Counted from the stretch's first letter, positions 46,231 through 55,444 are shown. The stretch: 64,000 nt of DNA from Terriglobales bacterium (GCA_035567895.1 DATMPC010000042.1:23703-87702), one strand, 5' to 3'. Numbers and translations are program-made. Notes: a model not told the origin generated them from the letters alone.

Positions 46231-46353
46231 CCGGTCGTCGGCTTCTATGAGCAGACAAAGAGGAGAAAGGTGAGTCAAATCGCAAAGCAGCGAAAACAAT
46301 TAATCCAAAATGGAGCTTCGCGGACTAAAGGAAAATTCGTCGACCATTCAGAT

Positions 46354-48468
46354 CTACCTGTCCAGCGATGCTGCGAGGCTTGCGACTTGGCGCGACACAA
46401 GAAGAAAACTCTGTACTTGTGGTGTGATCTGGGTTTGTTCTTTTGATGATGAGGATAGTAAGACCGCCTTTTGCAGGCGAGTATAAGAAGCAGTTAAATC
46501 CTCCTTTTGCGACGAGTCGTGACCTTCCAGGCGATCGGCGATTCCGTCCAGCACCGTCGCCACAGAATTGTCGAATTCCTCTTGTGCCGGCTTCATCCAT
46601 TCAGGTAACTCAAAGCCAGGGAGCTGAGCACGGTATTTCCATATGACAATGGACGTGATGAATAACATTCGTAGCTGCGGCTGCCATTGCCGGATGCGAT
46701 CACGCAATGCGATGTCCTGCTCGCGGGAAGGCCCGAACTCAAGGAGAACACCGTCTGCGAGGGCCCTCACCTTATCGAGGTTGGAATTGATGGTCTCGCC
46801 GAGAGCAAGCCTTCGTGCGGTTGCAGCTTTCAGGTTCTTCGAGACCGGTTCTCTGGCAAACTGTGCTAGCAGCCGAAGATTGGAGATGAAAGTCCTTTTC
46901 ATCTCACGAACGGTGGGCACGCCCCACAAATGGTCGAACACTAACCACATCATGAAAAGTCCTAACAAGATGCCGACGACGCGATCTCGCGCTGCTTCGA
47001 GCGAAGTCTCTATTTTGAATTCGCTTAAGTTGATGAGGTAGAAAGCCACGGCGATCTGAATCCCGAAGTACGACAGCCGCGGACTCGATGTCATGAACCA
47101 GGACGCCAGGGCGGTGACGCCAATGAACAGAATCACAAAGCCGGCGATGGAATCGAGGTGCGGTAAAACGAAGATCTGCGAGCCCATTCCAAGAACAAAT
47201 CCACCCACTATGGCGCCTGTAATCCGAAGGATCTGCTTTTGGCGAGATGAACCTATGGTGGAGAGTGCGGTCAGCAAACATGTGGTAACCGCCGTGCTAA
47301 TCCCAGGCCATGCGAGGGCGTTATAGATCACGTAGCAAATGCTCGCGGCTAAGCAGCCTTTCAGCGCGAAGCGAAGGTGCTCAGGGTTAACGAACGCGTC
47401 TGCAGCGAGAAGCGACGGGGAAGATATATCGTCTGGCGCAGCAAGATGTTCCTGACTGGATTGGGAAGCGGCAAACGCCTGAGGAATGAGATTAACGGTA
47501 TGCTCGATCTCTGGCAGCAGTGGCACACCCGAAGGCTCTGCATCTGTCTTGAGATCGAGCGGGCCTGGAATCCTCCGATTCACCAAATCCTGGCGAATAC
47601 TCGCGAGAGCTGAGGTCAAATTCCTGAACCGCTTCCGGTCATTCGCGCCTGGCTCAAAGTTTAGTTGCGTCAGTGCGGCCGCAAGATCAACGAGCCTCCC
47701 AACCAAGCCGACAACGCCAGCCATCTCGACAAAATACGGCGGTGAATAGTTCGAGCGCCGCAAGATGCGGCGCAACATTGAGGTTCCACGCATGGCTAGC
47801 TGGATGATTTGCTCTTTGGTCGCGGCCTCGACTTGGCGGCCGTCGGCATAACAGACCAGCAGCCTTTCTATGGCAGATAAACGCTCGCAAACCGGTAACA
47901 CAATGTCTTCTCCCCGCCGCCGACGCGCAAACACCAGCTCTACCGCCGCGGTAATCACGACTCCTATTACGGCAGCCAAGCACAGCCAAAGCGTATCTTC
48001 CACACTTCTTTCGGCTGGCACATAGCGGTCCCATAAAGGGATTCCAAGCGCCAGCATGACGGCAAAGACAACTGCTGCGGTGTAGTTGGTCAACGCGCTA
48101 ATCGCATAAAACCCCAGGAACAGAGAGCCAACCACCCAGAGAAAATGAAGAAGGGGTGAACCAATCACGAACGATAAGGAGATCAGAAGATAGGCTGCGC
48201 CGACACCCGTGAGGAGGAATATTGTTCCCGCGGATTTTAGCGTGGCTTGAGGGCTCTCACGAGAGATCATGAGCGCATAAATGGCGCCTTGAAAGAAGAA
48301 GGGAATGCGAAATGTCATGCCGACGATGGTGATCAGGGTGGCGGCGATTACCATGCGCGCGACGAGAGCGCCTCTGCCCGGATACGGTGACAGCTCCTCC
48401 CGCAGAAAGTCTCGCAGCCAGGCCAGCGAACTGTTCCAGCGGGAGAGGGGGAGTGCGGCAGTTGCCAT
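46354..48468 (-). CDS. FUSC-family inner membrane exporter (aromatic acid type)
   Basis: 704 residues from ATG 48468, 2 bp after the HlyD stop. Two halves, each with about five or six membrane helices (about 35-190 and 365-530), separated by and followed by soluble helical domains (...RRILRRSNYSPPYFVEMAG...; ...REMKRTFISNLRLLAQFARE...). This is the AaeB/FUSC layout used to export aromatic acids and similar compounds with an HlyD-type adaptor. The preceding HlyD, YtcA and TolC genes complete a tripartite pump. Confidence 0.9.
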   Translation of the reverse strand: MATAALPLSRWNSSLAWLRDFLREELSPYPGRGALVARMVIAATLITIVGMTFRIPFFFQGAIYALMISRESPQATLKSAGTIFLLTGVGAAYLLISLSFVIGSPLLHFLWVVGSLFLGFYAISALTNYTAAVVFAVMLALGIPLWDRYVPAERSVEDTLWLCLAAVIGVVITAAVELVFARRRRGEDIVLPVCERLSAIERLLVCYADGRQVEAATKEQIIQLAMRGTSMLRRILRRSNYSPPYFVEMAGVVGLVGRLVDLAAALTQLNFEPGANDRKRFRNLTSALASIRQDLVNRRIPGPLDLKTDAEPSGVPLLPEIEHTVNLIPQAFAASQSSQEHLAAPDDISSPSLLAADAFVNPEHLRFALKGCLAASICYVIYNALAWPGISTAVTTCLLTALSTIGSSRQKQILRITGAIVGGFVLGMGSQIFVLPHLDSIAGFVILFIGVTALASWFMTSSPRLSYFGIQIAVAFYLINLSEFKIETSLEAARDRVVGILLGLFMMWLVFDHLWGVPTVREMKRTFISNLRLLAQFAREPVSKNLKAATARRLALGETINSNLDKVRALADGVLLEFGPSREQDIALRDRIRQWQPQLRMLFITSIVIWKYRAQLPGFELPEWMKPAQEEFDNSVATVLDGIADRLEGHDSSQKEDLTASYTRLQKAVLLSSSSKEQTQITPQVQSFLLVSRQVASLAASLDR

Positions 48469-48470
48469 GA

Positions 48471-49601
48471 TCAACGCCCGCGAATGGTGACCACTGCCGT
48501 TTCACCCACGCGAAACAGATCACCCGTAGGGTTCTCTACGCGCACCCGCACTGGATACCGCGATGCCAAATGCACCCAATTTAGAGTTCGCTGCACATCG
48601 GGAAGGCCGGGGCCTAAATGGCCGATCCTGTCGGGGTCGGGAGTGACGCCGAACCCGACGCTATCGACGACTCCCGAGAAGCGCACGTTCGGCTTTGACA
48701 TGACGTAGACATCAGCCTTCATACCCGGCGCGATGCCTTTGAGCAGGCCTTCGCGGAAATTGCCGACTGCCCACCAGGTGCGCGCGTCAATCAACGTGAA
48801 CATCTGCTCTCCCACGTGAGCATAAGCGCCTTCTGAAATCGTGAGATTAGTGACGATGGCGTCGAAGGGAGCGTAGACGCGGCAGTTGTTCAGGTTGTAC
48901 TGCGCGTTCTTTACCGCCGCTGCTTTTGCTCCGCGCTGATTGATCAGTGGCTCAAGAGTTGTAACCGCATGCCTGGCCTGTTCATGTTGCGCCGAAGCGG
49001 ATTTCAGCCTTGCCTGCGACAGCGCCAGTTGTGATTCGGCCTGCCTCACAGCTTCTGCCATTGCAGTTTCCGAGGTTCTGGCCTTGTCCACCTGGTCTAC
49101 GGTGACAAACTGCTTCGCCAGCAGCGGCTGAATTCGATGCAAGTTGTTGTTCGCATAACTCCATTCGGCGCGCGCCCGGCTTACACCTCGCTCCGCGTCG
49201 GTCACGTCTGCCTCGGCACTGTGAATGTTCTCCCCCGCGACAGAGACAGCGCTCACCAGTGCGGCTATTTTTCGTTGCTCGTCCGCGATTTGCCCTTCCA
49301 GAGCGGCCTGCTCCGAAAGGGCATTTTCGAGAGCATATTGAAACGGACGTTCGTCTATTTCGTACAGCAGTTCTCCCTTTTTCGCGAACTGATTGTCCTT
49401 CACATTGAGCCGCACGAGAGGACCATCGACCTGCGGTGCTATTCCGATAAAATTCGCAGATACTTCCGCATCTTCGGTCCGTGGGTACTCGTTTGCGTGA
49501 TAAAGCACTATGAGTCCGAGCAGGACAGCTGTCGCCACAATCGCGGCACTAATCGAGCGACCGAGAAGCTTGCGCCGTTCCGCATTTCCAACCAGATCCA
49601 T
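48471..49601 (-). CDS. HlyD-family periplasmic adaptor (AaeA/EmrA-like)
   Basis: 376 residues; ATG 49601 with GGGAG. One N-terminal membrane helix (about 16-34), then a biotinyl-lipoyl-like half motif (IAPQVDGPLVRLNVKDNQFAKKGELLYEID), a long coiled-coil hairpin (about 85-215), the second lipoyl half (VYAPFDAIVTNLTISEGAYAHVGEQMFTLID) and a beta-barrel domain. It bridges the FUSC permease and the TolC channel. The next gene, FUSC, begins 2 bp after its stop. Confidence 0.93.
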   Translation of the reverse strand: MDLVGNAERRKLLGRSISAAIVATAVLLGLIVLYHANEYPRTEDAEVSANFIGIAPQVDGPLVRLNVKDNQFAKKGELLYEIDERPFQYALENALSEQAALEGQIADEQRKIAALVSAVSVAGENIHSAEADVTDAERGVSRARAEWSYANNNLHRIQPLLAKQFVTVDQVDKARTSETAMAEAVRQAESQLALSQARLKSASAQHEQARHAVTTLEPLINQRGAKAAAVKNAQYNLNNCRVYAPFDAIVTNLTISEGAYAHVGEQMFTLIDARTWWAVGNFREGLLKGIAPGMKADVYVMSKPNVRFSGVVDSVGFGVTPDPDRIGHLGPGLPDVQRTLNWVHLASRYPVRVRVENPTGDLFRVGETAVVTIRGR

Positions 49602-49617
49602 AGTCAGTACTCCCGAT

Positions 49618-49875
49618 TCAACGGAATAGAAGAAGCCATAAAGCGAAGGAAAAGACAGCCGTGCAGCTGGGATACACCAGAACCGGCCAGGCTATTTCAA
49701 CGTAACGGCTCAACAGCGCTCGCGAAATGGCGGTTAACAAGATGGCTGCAACGAAACAGATAAGCCAGGCGGGGAAAAAAGAACCCAATATGTCAAAGGA
49801 AGGCGCACAGCCAGTGAGAAATAGAGGGGCCAGTAACAACCCGTAGCTCAGGAACGCGAAAAGGCGGCGGATCAC
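49618..49875 (-). CDS. YtcA-like small lipoprotein
   Basis: 85 residues. GTG at 49875 overlaps the TolC stop in a GTGA. A lipobox LTGC (residues 20-23) marks a lipid-anchored N-terminus, followed by two membrane helices (FPAWLICFVAAILLTAI and WPVLVYPSCTAVFSFALWLLLF). This matches the YtcA family found in FUSC/HlyD operons, in the place taken by AaeX in the E. coli aae operon. Probably an accessory subunit of the pump; no mechanism is known. Confidence 0.8.
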   Translation of the reverse strand: MIRRLFAFLSYGLLLAPLFLTGCAPSFDILGSFFPAWLICFVAAILLTAISRALLSRYVEIAWPVLVYPSCTAVFSFALWLLLFR

Positions 49876-51329
49876 GGCGTACTCTTCCTCACGCTGGGCT
49901 GAATTGAATCGGCCGTTCGGAACGCCAGATCAGCTAACGATGCTAGTACTTGCGTGCGCGCCGTTACATCAGTTGAACGAGCCTGAGCGAGTGTCCGCCG
50001 CGCAGCGGTTACATCCAACAGGTTGCGGACTCCATACTTGTACGCCTCAAGGGCGGCGGCGTAAGACTGGCTTGTCGCTTCGAGCAGCGCAATCGCCGCT
50101 TGCCGCTGACGGAATGCAGTACTTAGGTTCGAGTAAGCTGTCCACACCTGATCGGCGACTTGATCCCGCAAGACATGCACTTGTGCCTCTGTCGCGTGAA
50201 GATCTGCTTTAGCCTCAGCCAGCCTGTTTTTTCGCGCACCGCCATCGAACACTGTCCAATTCAGATTGATCGTCAAGCTACCGTTCAAGCCAGCCGTGTG
50301 TCCCCACGGGGACGTCTGCTGTGATCCGTACAGGGATTGGGCGATTGGACCACCGCTGAAAGTGAGCGACGGATAGAACTCGGCGCGTGCCTGTTTGACT
50401 ACTGCTCTACCAGCGCGAACCAGCGCTACTTGATCGAGGAGATCGGGCCGACTCGCAAGAGCGCGATCGATCGCCTGTTCGACGGTATCGGCGATCGACT
50501 CAGGAATTGTCAACTCTGTAAGAGGCTGTATGCGAATCGAAGTTGTTGGCGATGCTCCAAGAGCAGTTGCCAAGTTTCCTCGGGCAATCTCTTCTTGCCC
50601 CAGAACCGCTTGCAACTCATAGTCCGCCTGGGCGGTGGCGCTTCTGGCTTCGAGTACGTCCGGCAGAGTCGCCAGTCCATTCTTCAAACGTTCTTCGGCA
50701 GCTTGCTGCACGGTCTGCGCGTTCGACAGGCTTGCGCGTGCAGCTTCCTCCTGCCCTGTAGCAGTTAAGAGCTGATAGTAGGCTCGCTGAACGTCATAGA
50801 TGACCTTCCGGTGCGTGTCGTTAAACCCGAAATTGCTCGCGAGAGTCCTTGCTTTCGCGGCATCGATTCGCCCGGAACGTCCACCAAAATCAAAGATCAG
50901 GTAATTAAGCTCGAGTGCAGTGCCAAAATCTGCAATCGTTTGACGAGAGAAACGGGTCGCCAAGTAAGCCTCTGAACGGCTCACCTGAGACAGCGCTACC
51001 GCTGCCAGTGTTGGATACAATTCGCTGCGCGCAATTCCCAACGCCGCTGCCTGCCCGCGTGCGAGCTCCCACGCGACACGGGTGTCGGGATTGTGCGTCT
51101 CTGCCAAATCGATTAAATCCGTCAGTGAGTAACTTTTCCCCTGGTCCAGATTGAACCTCTTGTCAGAAAGCTGCTTTGTGTCTGCCTGGATTTGCAGTTC
51201 CGCCGCCGCATGCCAGGGATAATCGGGAGACACGGGCGCAGTCTGCGCGACGGAGAAGCTCGCGGCTTGTATGGTAATCAGCAGGATTCTTCCGAGAACA
51301 ATCGAATGCAAGTTCGCGAGTTTCGACAT
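49872..51329 (-). CDS. TolC-family outer membrane efflux channel
   Basis: 485 residues from ATG 51329 (a GTG one codon earlier is possible). Signal peptide (IVLGRILLITIQAASFSVAQ), then the two OEP repeats with long helices: SLTDLIDLAETHNPDTRVAWELARGQAAALGIARSELYP and the internal repeat near 300-330, plus the conserved AYKYGVRNLLDVTAARRTLAQA at the end of the second repeat. It forms the exit duct for the FUSC/HlyD pump encoded just downstream. The N-terminus is paralogous to the partial gene at 1-174. Confidence 0.93.
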   Translation of the reverse strand: MSKLANLHSIVLGRILLITIQAASFSVAQTAPVSPDYPWHAAAELQIQADTKQLSDKRFNLDQGKSYSLTDLIDLAETHNPDTRVAWELARGQAAALGIARSELYPTLAAVALSQVSRSEAYLATRFSRQTIADFGTALELNYLIFDFGGRSGRIDAAKARTLASNFGFNDTHRKVIYDVQRAYYQLLTATGQEEAARASLSNAQTVQQAAEERLKNGLATLPDVLEARSATAQADYELQAVLGQEEIARGNLATALGASPTTSIRIQPLTELTIPESIADTVEQAIDRALASRPDLLDQVALVRAGRAVVKQARAEFYPSLTFSGGPIAQSLYGSQQTSPWGHTAGLNGSLTINLNWTVFDGGARKNRLAEAKADLHATEAQVHVLRDQVADQVWTAYSNLSTAFRQRQAAIALLEATSQSYAAALEAYKYGVRNLLDVTAARRTLAQARSTDVTARTQVLASLADLAFRTADSIQPSVRKSTP

Positions 51330-51488
51330 CACATGTAGCCGGAATGAATGTGGCGCTTACCGTACGACAGTCGTTTGCGATGTCTCCCGCTGGACTAAAT
51401 TCTTCCGCCGGACTTCAGCTTTAGAGCCCTTGCATACTGCACACTTGCGGCATGACCTCCCAGATGTCGGAGTACAACCAGTTCCATG

Positions 51489-51556
51489 CCGATGTTCGCA
51501 GGGTTCCAAGAACTTTAAAACGTTCGCAAGGGTTAGATAACGGTTATTAGGCACAA
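51489..51556 (-). repeat. 68-bp duplicated regulatory-like element, copy B
   Basis: Matches 46163-46230 with only a few differences over its length. It lies 160 bp upstream of the TolC start, the first gene of the exporter half. Its right end runs up to the decayed REC fragment. Confidence 0.7.
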
Positions 51557-51581
51557 GACTTGTCGCTCTACCCGACATGCA

Positions 51582-51713
51582 GTTGGTGGAGAAGCTTCCA
51601 GCGGACGGCAGGCGATTGAATACCGTCGTAAGCACAAGGCTGACGTCATTCTCATGAATGTCAGGCTTCCGGACATAAGCGGCATCGAGGCAATGATCGC
51701 GATCCGAATTGTC
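51582..51713 (+). pseudogene. response-regulator receiver-domain fragment
   Basis: The open frame reads VGGEASSGRQAIEY, then KADVILMNVRLPDISGIEAM and IAIR. This is closely similar to residues 33-76 of the intact response regulator at 39195-39818, with the phospho-acceptor Asp replaced by Asn (ILMN for ILMD). The N-terminal acidic pair, the rest of the receiver and the LuxR domain are all absent, so it is a remnant. Confidence 0.65.
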
Positions 51714-52235
51714 GCTGTTCTTTCGGAATTCCTCCGGAATCTTGCAGACAGTTCTGGATGCAACGTCGCGGGGGGCTGTGCTCTCTCTGTCACTCCTGTG
51801 GCCGCTCAGACCAAATGCAACCCCAACTGCCAAAGCACCACCCGCTACGGCAGGTGGTTCCGCGAATTAGTTTGCCAACTAACCCGAACGTGGTATCGCC
51901 TCAGTAGCCACGCGGGGTAGCAGAAAAACCCTGCATCTGGTGATGTGACGCCTAGAGCGATCTGCGAGAGTAGGCGGGACATTATGACGGTGATGCAGGC
52001 TCACGAAGGGATGTAGGAGGTAACCATGGTGGATGCGATCTTGTGCAACATGTAGGCGGGTACTCAGGAGACCTGGCCATGCGATCACGCACCGTGAGGC
52101 CGTAAAACTCCTGGCATTCCACGAATCGAACGGAGCCGAACTCAGAAACTGTCTGACCTATATCCGTGAATGGGTCACGAAAGGATGCGGACACGAATGC
52201 GGCGGAGTAACGAATAAGAGGAAGGGACGATATTG
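51714..52235. other. non-coding stretch before the TolB-N-type regulator
   Basis: About 520 bp with no supported gene; it should contain the promoter of the gene at 52236. The last bases hold a strong ribosome site (GAGGAAGGGA). Confidence 0.45.
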
Positions 52236-53228
52236 ATGCTTGATACGAGTGAAGTGTTAGGCCGTAATTCGGACCCAGGAGGGCTGAGGACGGCATTTAC
52301 AGTTCTACCAGGACGCACCGCAGTCCGAAACGACGTGGTGAATGGAGTCGGTGTACAAAAAAATAAAGGCGAGATTTCCGAGGGAGCGATTCGTGATGCG
52401 CTGTCTCGAATTCTGGAGAGTTCGATATTTGCTCAGTCGCGCCGACTTAGCGGATTTCTTCGTTTCACGGTCGAAACGACGCTAGCGGGCGAGGAGGAGA
52501 TGCTGAAGGAATACCTAATTGGCACTGAGGTATATGAGCGCAAGCCTTCCTTTCATCCCAGTGAAGATTCGATTGTTCGCACTGAGGCTCACAGACTCCG
52601 AAATAAATTAAAGGAATACTACGAATCCGTTGGCAAGGGCGACCCAGTCGTTATCTATTATCGGCCTGGCAGCTATGTACCTGTCTTTCGACTCCGACAC
52701 ACCCAGAATGGGAACGATCTCGTGAAAGTTACCGCTCCGGGTGAGCTCTTCGTTGAAGGACGGAGGATCCGTGTCGCGGTTTTGCCTTTTGTGGATGCGT
52801 CGCGCGGCAACTTGTCTAGTGCCTGCGCTCAAATCATCACGGATGAATTGATTCACGAATTGGTGCGCACGGACGGGCTCCGTGTGACCGCAGCAAGTTC
52901 AGTGGCTGCGCAACCTCGTGACATTCCTGCAATAGCTCGAAAACTCGACGTCCAGATCGTGTTTGACGGGACGGTACGCCAAAACCAAAATCAGCTGCGT
53001 GTCATGTCCAGAATCATCAATGCCGACGGATTTCAGATATGGTCAGAACGGTTCGAAACGGAAGCAGATCCACATGGGCTTTTCAAACTCTCTGAGAAAA
53101 TCGTATCCGCGCTGGTCAGCCGTATCCGTCCACGAACAATCGTTGATCCGGAAACAGAGCGCCTGAGCCCGGACGTCGATCTTCGCTCTTTATCATTCGA
53201 TCTCGCAGCAGGCAGCATTGCTTCATGA
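52236..53228 (+). CDS. acidobacterial TolB-N-type regulator-like protein without TPR part
   Basis: 330 residues from ATG 52236, with GAGGAAGGGA 8 nt upstream. Residues 50-140 carry a motif set common in acidobacterial signalling proteins: RDALSRILESSIFAQSRRLSGFLRFTVE, LKEYLIGTEVYERKPSF and DSIVRTEAHRLRNKLKEYY. Residues 170-285 form a TolB-N/FlgO-like domain (RIRVAVLPFVDASRGN ... IITDELIHELVRTDGLRV ... VFDGTVRQNQNQLRVMSRIINADGFQIWSERFE). Relatives usually continue with TPR repeats, which are missing here. Likely a sensory or regulatory protein, but no DNA-binding motif is evident. Confidence 0.7.
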   Translation: MLDTSEVLGRNSDPGGLRTAFTVLPGRTAVRNDVVNGVGVQKNKGEISEGAIRDALSRILESSIFAQSRRLSGFLRFTVETTLAGEEEMLKEYLIGTEVYERKPSFHPSEDSIVRTEAHRLRNKLKEYYESVGKGDPVVIYYRPGSYVPVFRLRHTQNGNDLVKVTAPGELFVEGRRIRVAVLPFVDASRGNLSSACAQIITDELIHELVRTDGLRVTAASSVAAQPRDIPAIARKLDVQIVFDGTVRQNQNQLRVMSRIINADGFQIWSERFETEADPHGLFKLSEKIVSALVSRIRPRTIVDPETERLSPDVDLRSLSFDLAAGSIAS

Positions 53229-53939
53229 GGGAACTTTGGCCGACACGCAATTGGCCATTGGGCCGAATTCATGGATACAAGACATTCTCGTTCGAGAAGA
53301 TCGTAACGAAAGACCCATTATGGGTAGGTCGTGTCGCAGCTGTTGTGGGCGGAGCGCTAACTTCAAGAGGCTCGACCAAGTTGCGTGAGGTGGGGACATT
53401 GAGCGGCCGAAGTCTGCGTTGCGGGGACGCTGAGAAAGGAAGCTGTCGGAAGTCGACCGCCTACGATCAGCTTGAGATTCGCGGCACCTCCAGATCGCAT
53501 TACTCGCTGTTTGTGGCCGTTGCCCGTCCGGCGCTATGTTCAGTGCCCTCGGCTTCGCCGCATCTGCGAGGGCATCGGCATAAGATAAACTGCAAAATGG
53601 CAGTTTGCCTTTACCTCAGCCTCCGGTTTCCCAGCTTCGACGAAGCGGACATCATGCCGCGCACCTTCGCTGTCCTCAAGCAGTTCCCCTATCCCAGCCC
53701 GCAGCCAGGCATTTCTTGCTCAAACATGAGGGCTTCAACTCGCCGTACTGGGATGAGATGACTCCTCATATGTTTCTATCTGATTGATAGGAATGGCAAC
53801 AGATATTCGACACTTCGCCGCGATGGCGCAAGCTATAATGCCTTGGTTTTGCGGGGATTCTGCGTCGCTGGTCTTTTGATGCACAGGCCAAAGTGTCGTA
53901 AGGTTCTATTTCCTTCCAGCAGTACCGTCGGGGACGTGT
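53229..53939. other. non-coding stretch between two regulator genes
   Basis: About 710 bp. It has two hairpins: arms tgccctc/gagggca (53544-53574) and aaactgc/gcagttt (53587-53606). An open frame at 53225-53761 begins on the previous stop but has no recognisable domain and an unlikely composition. The sequence just before 53787 ends a frame reading GFNSPYWDEMTPHMF, possibly the tail of a lost gene. Confidence 0.4.
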
Positions 53940-55298
53940 ATGGCTACTGCATCCAAAATCTGGGTAGTCCCTCAAAACGCAGAATCGCGTCACCTGGATC
54001 AAATAGGTTCCGTTGCCCGGGGCGAGGTTCCGAGCAAGGATATGATTGAAGATGTCTCCGCTTCCTGGCGAAGATGTACTGCCGAACTTCTTATTGATCC
54101 CGAAAGCCGGTCGGCTCCCCACATCGTAACCGAGAAGGAACTCAGGGTCTTGCGAGAATCGCTTACCCAGGGGATCTTTTGTATCCAGGAAGAAATCGAT
54201 CGTTTATATGCCATCGTTCGCCAAGCGGGGTATGTTGTTTTGCTATGCAACACCGATGGAGTAGTGATTCACCACCGCGGCGATGAAGCACTCGCAGAGG
54301 AGTTCAAGAGATGGGGAATCTGGCTCGGCGGAGTGTGGTCGGAAGGGATCGAAGGTACGAATGGAATTGGCACATGCATTGTTGAGCAGCGGCCGATTGA
54401 AGTCCACGCTGACCAGCACTTTCGGACGCGTCATATTGGGCTCAGTTGTGCCGGCGCTCCAATCTTTGACCCTAGCGGCAGGCTAGCTCTGGTGCTGGAT
54501 TGCTCCTGCGTGACGTCAGGTCAAGCCCATTCGCTGGTGCTTGCAGCGACAAAGGTTGCGGCACGCGACGTGGAAGAGCGATTGTTTCGCCACTGTTTCG
54601 GGCATGTGTGGATCATCGCGGCTGTACCATCCGACGACAGTTGTCCAGCTGTGCTCCTCGCGGTTGACAGTGACATGCGAGTTGTCGGCGCTGACCGAGT
54701 CGCCCGCCTCGTTTTCGCTCTGAATGATGAGCTCCTAACCGGCCACACGGGTCTGGGAGCGATCTTCGAACATGATCGGTCTGCATTCCGCCGCAATCAA
54801 GAACAGAATATCCCGGCACGTTTCATTTGTACCGGTCAGGAGTGGCATGCGTTGATTACTCCTCCAATGCGCGGCGTACGAGGTTGGAACGCTCGGGCTG
54901 ATCTCGCAGTTCATTCACGGCCGAGGATTAGCATGCTTCATGATCTAGCTCTGCCGAAATCTGCGCCTGAACAACACGGTGGTCTCTCGCCAGCGCGTAC
55001 CCACCGCATTCACGAATACGTAAGTTCTAATCTCGATCGGAACATAAGCATTGAAGAGCTGGCCGAAATGGCCGGGTTGTCGGTGCACCACTTCGCTCGG
55101 GCATTTAAGCAAACTGTTGGCATGCCCCCGCATTCCTACATTCTGCAACGCCGTATCGAACAGGCACAGCAGATGCTTCGCACCACGAAGGTTCCTCTCT
55201 CAGAAATCGCTTTGTCACTGGGATTCTCTGATCAAAGCCATCTTGCCAGACATTTCCGCCGGATGACTGGCTTTCCGCCAAGTGCGGTCCGACAATAA
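53940..55298 (+). CDS. GAF-sensor / AraC-type transcriptional regulator
   Basis: 452 residues. The N-terminal 1-205 resembles the AcoR/FhlA-type sensor: VSASWRRC near 37-44 and, in the GAF domain, EGIEGTNGIGTCIVEQRPIEVHADQHF and CAGAPIFDPSGRLALVLDCS. The C-terminal 350-450 is a double AraC HTH (RIHEYVSSNLDRNISIEELAEMAGLSVHHFARAFKQTVGMPPHSYILQRRIEQAQ ... IALSLGFSDQSHLARHFRRMTGFPPSAVRQ). AcoR-type GAF domains normally precede a sigma-54 AAA domain; here it is joined to an AraC module. ATG 53940 follows CGGGGA. It is a candidate controller of the 39-51 kb cluster, which reads away from it. Confidence 0.88.
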   Translation: MATASKIWVVPQNAESRHLDQIGSVARGEVPSKDMIEDVSASWRRCTAELLIDPESRSAPHIVTEKELRVLRESLTQGIFCIQEEIDRLYAIVRQAGYVVLLCNTDGVVIHHRGDEALAEEFKRWGIWLGGVWSEGIEGTNGIGTCIVEQRPIEVHADQHFRTRHIGLSCAGAPIFDPSGRLALVLDCSCVTSGQAHSLVLAATKVAARDVEERLFRHCFGHVWIIAAVPSDDSCPAVLLAVDSDMRVVGADRVARLVFALNDELLTGHTGLGAIFEHDRSAFRRNQEQNIPARFICTGQEWHALITPPMRGVRGWNARADLAVHSRPRISMLHDLALPKSAPEQHGGLSPARTHRIHEYVSSNLDRNISIEELAEMAGLSVHHFARAFKQTVGMPPHSYILQRRIEQAQQMLRTTKVPLSEIALSLGFSDQSHLARHFRRMTGFPPSAVRQ

Positions 55299-55444
55299 TC
55301 CCGAATGGGTCGATGTTTGCAAAAAGTCCAGGCCGCCGCCGAGTAGTCGCCATCGCTATCTTTATTCATTCCTGCGATCTTCGGCATCCTCGAAGAGTGA
55401 TTGGCCGCCCCCTTTCACGGGGTCGCTGTAAGCTGTTCCTTCCC

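Noticed and set aside
51357..51833. 158-residue frame on the minus strand
   Set aside because: Its recognisable part (VRKPDIHENDVSL) is just the antisense of the receiver-domain fragment, as also happens opposite the intact response regulator.
53225..53761. 178-residue open frame starting on the regulator stop
   Set aside because: No recognisable domain, Arg/Ser-rich random-looking composition, and it overlaps two hairpins; treated as non-coding.
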